In this document: positions 60,226 to 64,000 of the stretch, piece after piece
Numbering within the stretch: the stretch's first letter is position 1
How the letters are laid out: each line of letters starts with the position of its first letter
Assembly (NCBI RefSeq): GCF_034676705.1
Contig: NZ_JAUCBS010000011.1
Location: 1-64,000 of the forward strand
Direction: 5' to 3'
Source: Gemmobacter sp.
Lineage (GTDB): Bacteria; Pseudomonadota; Alphaproteobacteria; Rhodobacterales; Rhodobacteraceae
Length of the DNA: 64,000 nucleotides
Position numbers and translations under genes: made by a program
Notes under the pieces: generated by a model
The model's database searches: none
Seen by the model: only the letters and a program-made list of their open reading frames with translations
What the model was told of the DNA's origin: nothing

Positions 60226-63200
60226 GCGGAACACAGCCATCTGCCGCCCGACAACCATCAGGAAATCCCCGTGCCGCTGACTGCGGCCCGCACCTCGCCC
60301 ACCAATATGGGCCTCTATCTGCTGTCCTGCGTGGCCGCCCGCGATTTCGGCTGGATCGGAACCGTCGAGGCGACAGAAAGGTTGGAGGCGACCCTTGCCA
60401 CGATGCAAAAACTGCCGAAGCATAAAGGGCATTTCTACAACTGGTATGGGACGGCAGATGGGCAGGTCCTCAACCCGGCCTATGTCTCATCGGTCGACAG
60501 CGGGAATCTGGCAGGGCATCTGATCACTCTGGCAAACGCCTGCGAAAGCTGGGCAAGCGATGAAGGCTGGCCGGACAGTAACACCCAACGCGCGGGCCTT
60601 GTCGATACACTCCAACTTGCCCGGCAGTCACGAAATGGCGGCGGAGTGCCCATTAGCGGCCTCCTGGACGGGTTGGAGGCTGCAATAGTCATCCCCGGCG
60701 AAAGCGTCGCCTGGCCCGCCATCCTTCGTCTGGCCGTAAAGGCCAAGGGGGCATTGGCGAACGAACCATTTGCCGATGATCTTCGCGAATGGTTGCAGGC
60801 CCTGTGCGACCAGTGCGCGCGCAACGCTCATCCCTATGATCCCGCCGCGCTGCCGCCGCGCCTGCAGGCATTGGCGGCGCAGGCGCGGGCCATGGCTCTG
60901 GCGATGGATTTCGCCTTTCTTTTCGATCCAGACCGCAAGTTATTGTTGATCGGCTGGTCGCGCGACGACAATGCTCTCGACGAGAGCTGCTATGACCTTC
61001 TGGCCTCCGAGGCGCGGCTGGCCAGCCTGTTCGCCATCGCCAAGGGCGATGTGCCGGTGCGCCACTGGTTCCGGCTGGGCCGATCCGCCACGCCCGCGCG
61101 CGGCGGGTCGGTGCTGGTATCCTGGTCCGGCTCGATGTTCGAATATCTGATGCCGGCATTGGTGATGGAGGAGCCATCGGGCAGCCTGCTCGATCAGACT
61201 AACCGGCAGGTTGTGGCCGGGCAGCGCGCCTATGGCCGTCGGCATGGGGTTCCCTGGGGTATATCGGAATCCGGCTTCAACGCCCGCGATCTGGATATGA
61301 ATTACCAGTATTCCACCTTCGGTATTCCTGGAATGGGGCTGAAGCGCGGCCTTGCCACCGATCTGGTGGTGGCACCCTATGCCACCGGGCTTGCGGCCAT
61401 GTTCTCCCCGGCCGAGGCACACCGCAACTATGCCGCGCTGGCGGCGGCAGGGGGCCGTGGTCGCTACGGCTTTTATGAGGCGCTGGATTTCACGGCCTCG
61501 CGGCTGCCCGAAGGCGAAACCGTTGCCGTGGTTCGCAGCTATATGGCGCATCATCAGGGCATGACCATCGTCGCCATCGCAAATGTCCTGCAGTCTGGTC
61601 GCATGCGGGCGCATTTCCATGCCGAGCCGATGATCCGCGCGACCGAGCTTGTCTTGCAGGAACGCATCCCGCGCGACATCCCTGCCGTGACGCCGCGCCT
61701 TGAAGCCGTGGCGGTGCCCGACAGCCCGAGCGCGCTGGACATGCAGCGGATGGCGCTGATCGAAGGCACCCCACAGGGGCCGCCGGTCGCCCATATCCTG
61801 TCGAACGGCAGTTATGCGGTGATGCTGACAGCAACGGGCGGCGGCTATAGCCGTTGGGGCGGCATCGCCATGACGCGATGGCAGGCGGATGCCACGCGTG
61901 ACACCGGCGGCACGCGGATCTGGCTACGCGATCTACAGAGCGGCCAGCTGCATTCCGTCGAGGGCGCGGCAGACGACGACCAGCGCGAGGTGCAGTTCTT
62001 TGAGGACCGCGTCGGCTTCTTAGGCAGGAAAGGCACTCTGTCCACAGCGATGGATGTGCTCGTTTCAGGCGAGGATGATGCCGAAGTGCGCCGGGTTGCG
62101 ATCACTTCCACCTCCCGCCGTCCGCGAGAGGTAGAACTGACATCCTATGCTGAACTGGCCCTGACCACACCGGCTGCGGATGCTGCGCATCCCGCCTTTG
62201 CCCGGATGTTCGTGCAGACCGAATACCTGCCGGAGTTCGGCGCCGTCATCGCGACCCGCAGGCCGCGTTCCCCTGATGAAACCCCGGTCTGGGCGGCCCA
62301 TTTTCTGGTGGTGGAGGGTGAGCTTTCCGCGGCGATGGAGTTCGAAACCGACCGCGCTGCTTTTGTCGGGCGCGACAATGACCTGTCCTCGGCGCAGTCT
62401 CTGATCCCGGGGAGCCGGTTGGAGGGAGGGATCGGAACTGTGCTGGACCCGGTCTTTGCGCTGCGTCAGCGGGTCAGGATCCCGGCAGGCGGCACCGTGA
62501 AACTCTCGTTCTGGACAGTGGTCGCGCCGACCCGCGATGCACTCACGGACCTGATCGACCGTCATCATGACCGCAGTGCCTTTGATCGGGCGAGAACACT
62601 CGCCTGGACCCAGGCACAGGTTCAATTGCGCCATCTCGCGATCACACCGGTGCAGGCAGCCGCCTTCCAGCGCCTCACCGCGCCGATCCTCTGTTCGGAC
62701 ATGCGTTTCCGGGCGCGTGCCGATCTTGTTGCCACGGGCGCAGGCAAGCAATCTGCACTTTGGCCGATGGGCGTCTCGGGCGATCTGCCCATCGTGCTGC
62801 TGCGCATCGACGATGCCGCCGACATTGCGCGGGTGCATGAGATGCTGCTGGCGCAGGAATATTGGCGTGGCAAAGGCTTGGCGGTGGATCTGGTAATCCT
62901 CAACGAGCATCCCGCCTCCTATGTTCAGGGCCTGCAAACGGGGATCGAGGCGGCGCTGAGGGGCTCGCGGGCGCCGGATGGCGGTGGAGGTGGGCAAACA
63001 CATGCCCTGCGCGCCGATCTGATCTCGCCCGAGGCGCGGTCGCTGCTGATCTCGGTGGCGCGGGTGCATCTGGTGGCGCGGCGCGGCACCCTGGCCGAAC
63101 AGATCGCTGCAATCCTGGCAGATGATATTGGCGAAGAGGCGCCCCCGGCGACACGCGCACGGCAACTCCCTGCCACGGCCAGCCCACCATCGGTCGAAGA

Positions 63201-64000
63201 GCTGGAGTTCTTCAACGGTATCGGCGGCTTTGCGCGGCAGGGCCGGGAATATGTCACGATCCTTGACGGCAGCATCCAGACACCGGCGCCCTGGATCAAT
63301 GTCATAGCCAATGACAGCCTTGGCTTTCACGTCTCGGCCACAGGCAGCACCAGCACCTGGGCCGGGAACAGCCGAGAGAACCGCCTGACGCCTTGGTCGA
63401 ACGATGCAGTGGCCGATCCGACGGGAGAGGCGTTCTACATCCGCGACGATGTGACGGGCGAGGTATTCTCGCCCACCTTCGCCCCTTTGCGCCAGGCGGG
63501 GCGTCACATCGCCCGTCATGGCTTTGGCTACAGCCGGTTTCAGCATCAGGCGGGGGGGATCTGCCTTGACCTGATGCAATTCGTGCCGCTGGCGGATCCA
63601 GTAAAAATTTCGCGCCTGACCCTGCGCAACCTGTCCGCCCAGCCCCGGCGGCTGACCGTGATCAGCTATGCCGAGCCGGTGATAGGCCCGTCACGCGCGG
63701 GGTCGGCGCCGTTCCTGACCACCGAACGCGACGGTGAGACCGGCGCGCTCTTTGCCCGTAATCCGTGGAACACGGCCTTTCCTGACCGGGTGATGTTCGT
63801 CGACCTGGCGGGCGCTCAAAGCGGGTTCACCGCCGACCGCACCGGGTTTCTGGGCCGGGGCGGCGCACGCACCATGCCACTGGCGGTCAGCCAGGGACAA
63901 CCACTGGCGGGCCGTGCCGGATTAGGCCTCGATCCCTGCATGGCGCTGGAACGCAAGGTAGAGCTGGCGCCGGGTGCTCAGATCGTCATTGACCACGTCC
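60226..64000 (+). pseudogene. Cyclic beta-1,2-glucan synthase (NdvB/ChvB-like), 5'-truncated, continues past the window
   Basis: An open frame of about 1,258 codons from the IS5 edge to the last base, without a stop. It begins at SHLPPDNHQE then TARTSPTNMGLYLLS, the start of the glycoamylase-like domain (SESGFNARDLDMNYQYSTFG, MAHHQGMTIVAIANVL), and continues into the carbohydrate-binding and GH94 phosphorylase-type region. The complete enzyme has about 2,800 residues; the N-terminal glycosyltransferase half is absent and nothing left of the IS matches it. Without that half it cannot build the glucan, so it is treated as broken. Confidence 0.87.

Noticed and set aside
1..64000. CRISPR arrays, tRNA or rRNA genes
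   Set aside because: No regularly spaced repeats and no sequence that I can fold or recognise as tRNA or rRNA were seen.

Overview
The window is GC-rich alphaproteobacterial DNA. Codon use, TRAP and Liv transporters, a DUF982 gene and a cyclic beta-1,2-glucan synthase point to the Rhodobacterales, probably a Paracoccus-like organism (inference). It reads as an accessory catabolic island packed with insertion sequences. Two copies of one 1,050-bp IS5-family element (445-1494 and 59176-60225), in the same orientation and differing by one base that I can see, bracket about 57.7 kb.

Left edge (1-1494): the last 23 bp of an IS3-family element, then IS66 tnpB and tnpA remnants, then IS5 copy 1.

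Catabolic module A (1.6-28.9 kb): a leftward group (TRAP binding protein, fused TRAP membrane protein, NAD(P)-binding oxidoreductase, L-2-hydroxyglutarate oxidase); a LigI-like amidohydrolase, a LysR regulator and a glutathione transferase; a first thiolase-fold/DUF35 pair with YciI and an FMN reductase; a leftward hydrolase and enoyl-CoA hydratase; a long rightward operon (two-subunit family III CoA-transferase, MmgE/PrpD, family I CoA-transferase A and B, second thiolase-fold/DUF35 pair, zinc alcohol dehydrogenase, Bcr/CflA exporter); and a leftward meta-cleavage operon (extradiol dioxygenase, FAD hydroxylase, cupin, SDR, FAH-type hydrolase) divergent from a Tat-exported alpha/beta hydrolase-like protein. 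The gene set suggests uptake, hydroxylation, ring cleavage and CoA-dependent chain shortening of an aromatic or alicyclic acid. The substrate cannot be read from the sequence.

Boundary (28.9-31.3 kb): an IS110-family element with structured non-coding flanks, an IS21 istB tail and an IS3 orfA scrap.

Catabolic module B (31.3-51.3 kb): a Rieske oxygenase operon that also carries a complete Liv-type ABC importer, an acyl-CoA ligase and the ferredoxin; a second leftward operon (SnoaL-like, two enoyl-CoA hydratase-fold proteins, DUF2889, RibBA-like, SDR, epimerase, ferredoxin reductase); a TetR regulator; a ligase plus AhpD-like pair; and a luciferase-like monooxygenase. A TCAAC-N6-GTTGA dyad occurs at exactly the three control regions of this module, so it is probably one TetR regulon.

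Right part (51.6-64 kb): a recQ fragment cut by an IS91-family unit (tyrosine recombinase plus Y1 transposase) whose transposase gene is split by an IS3-family element; a fatty acid desaturase, DUF982, cold-shock and small genes; IS5 copy 2; and a headless ndvB/chvB-like gene running off the window end.
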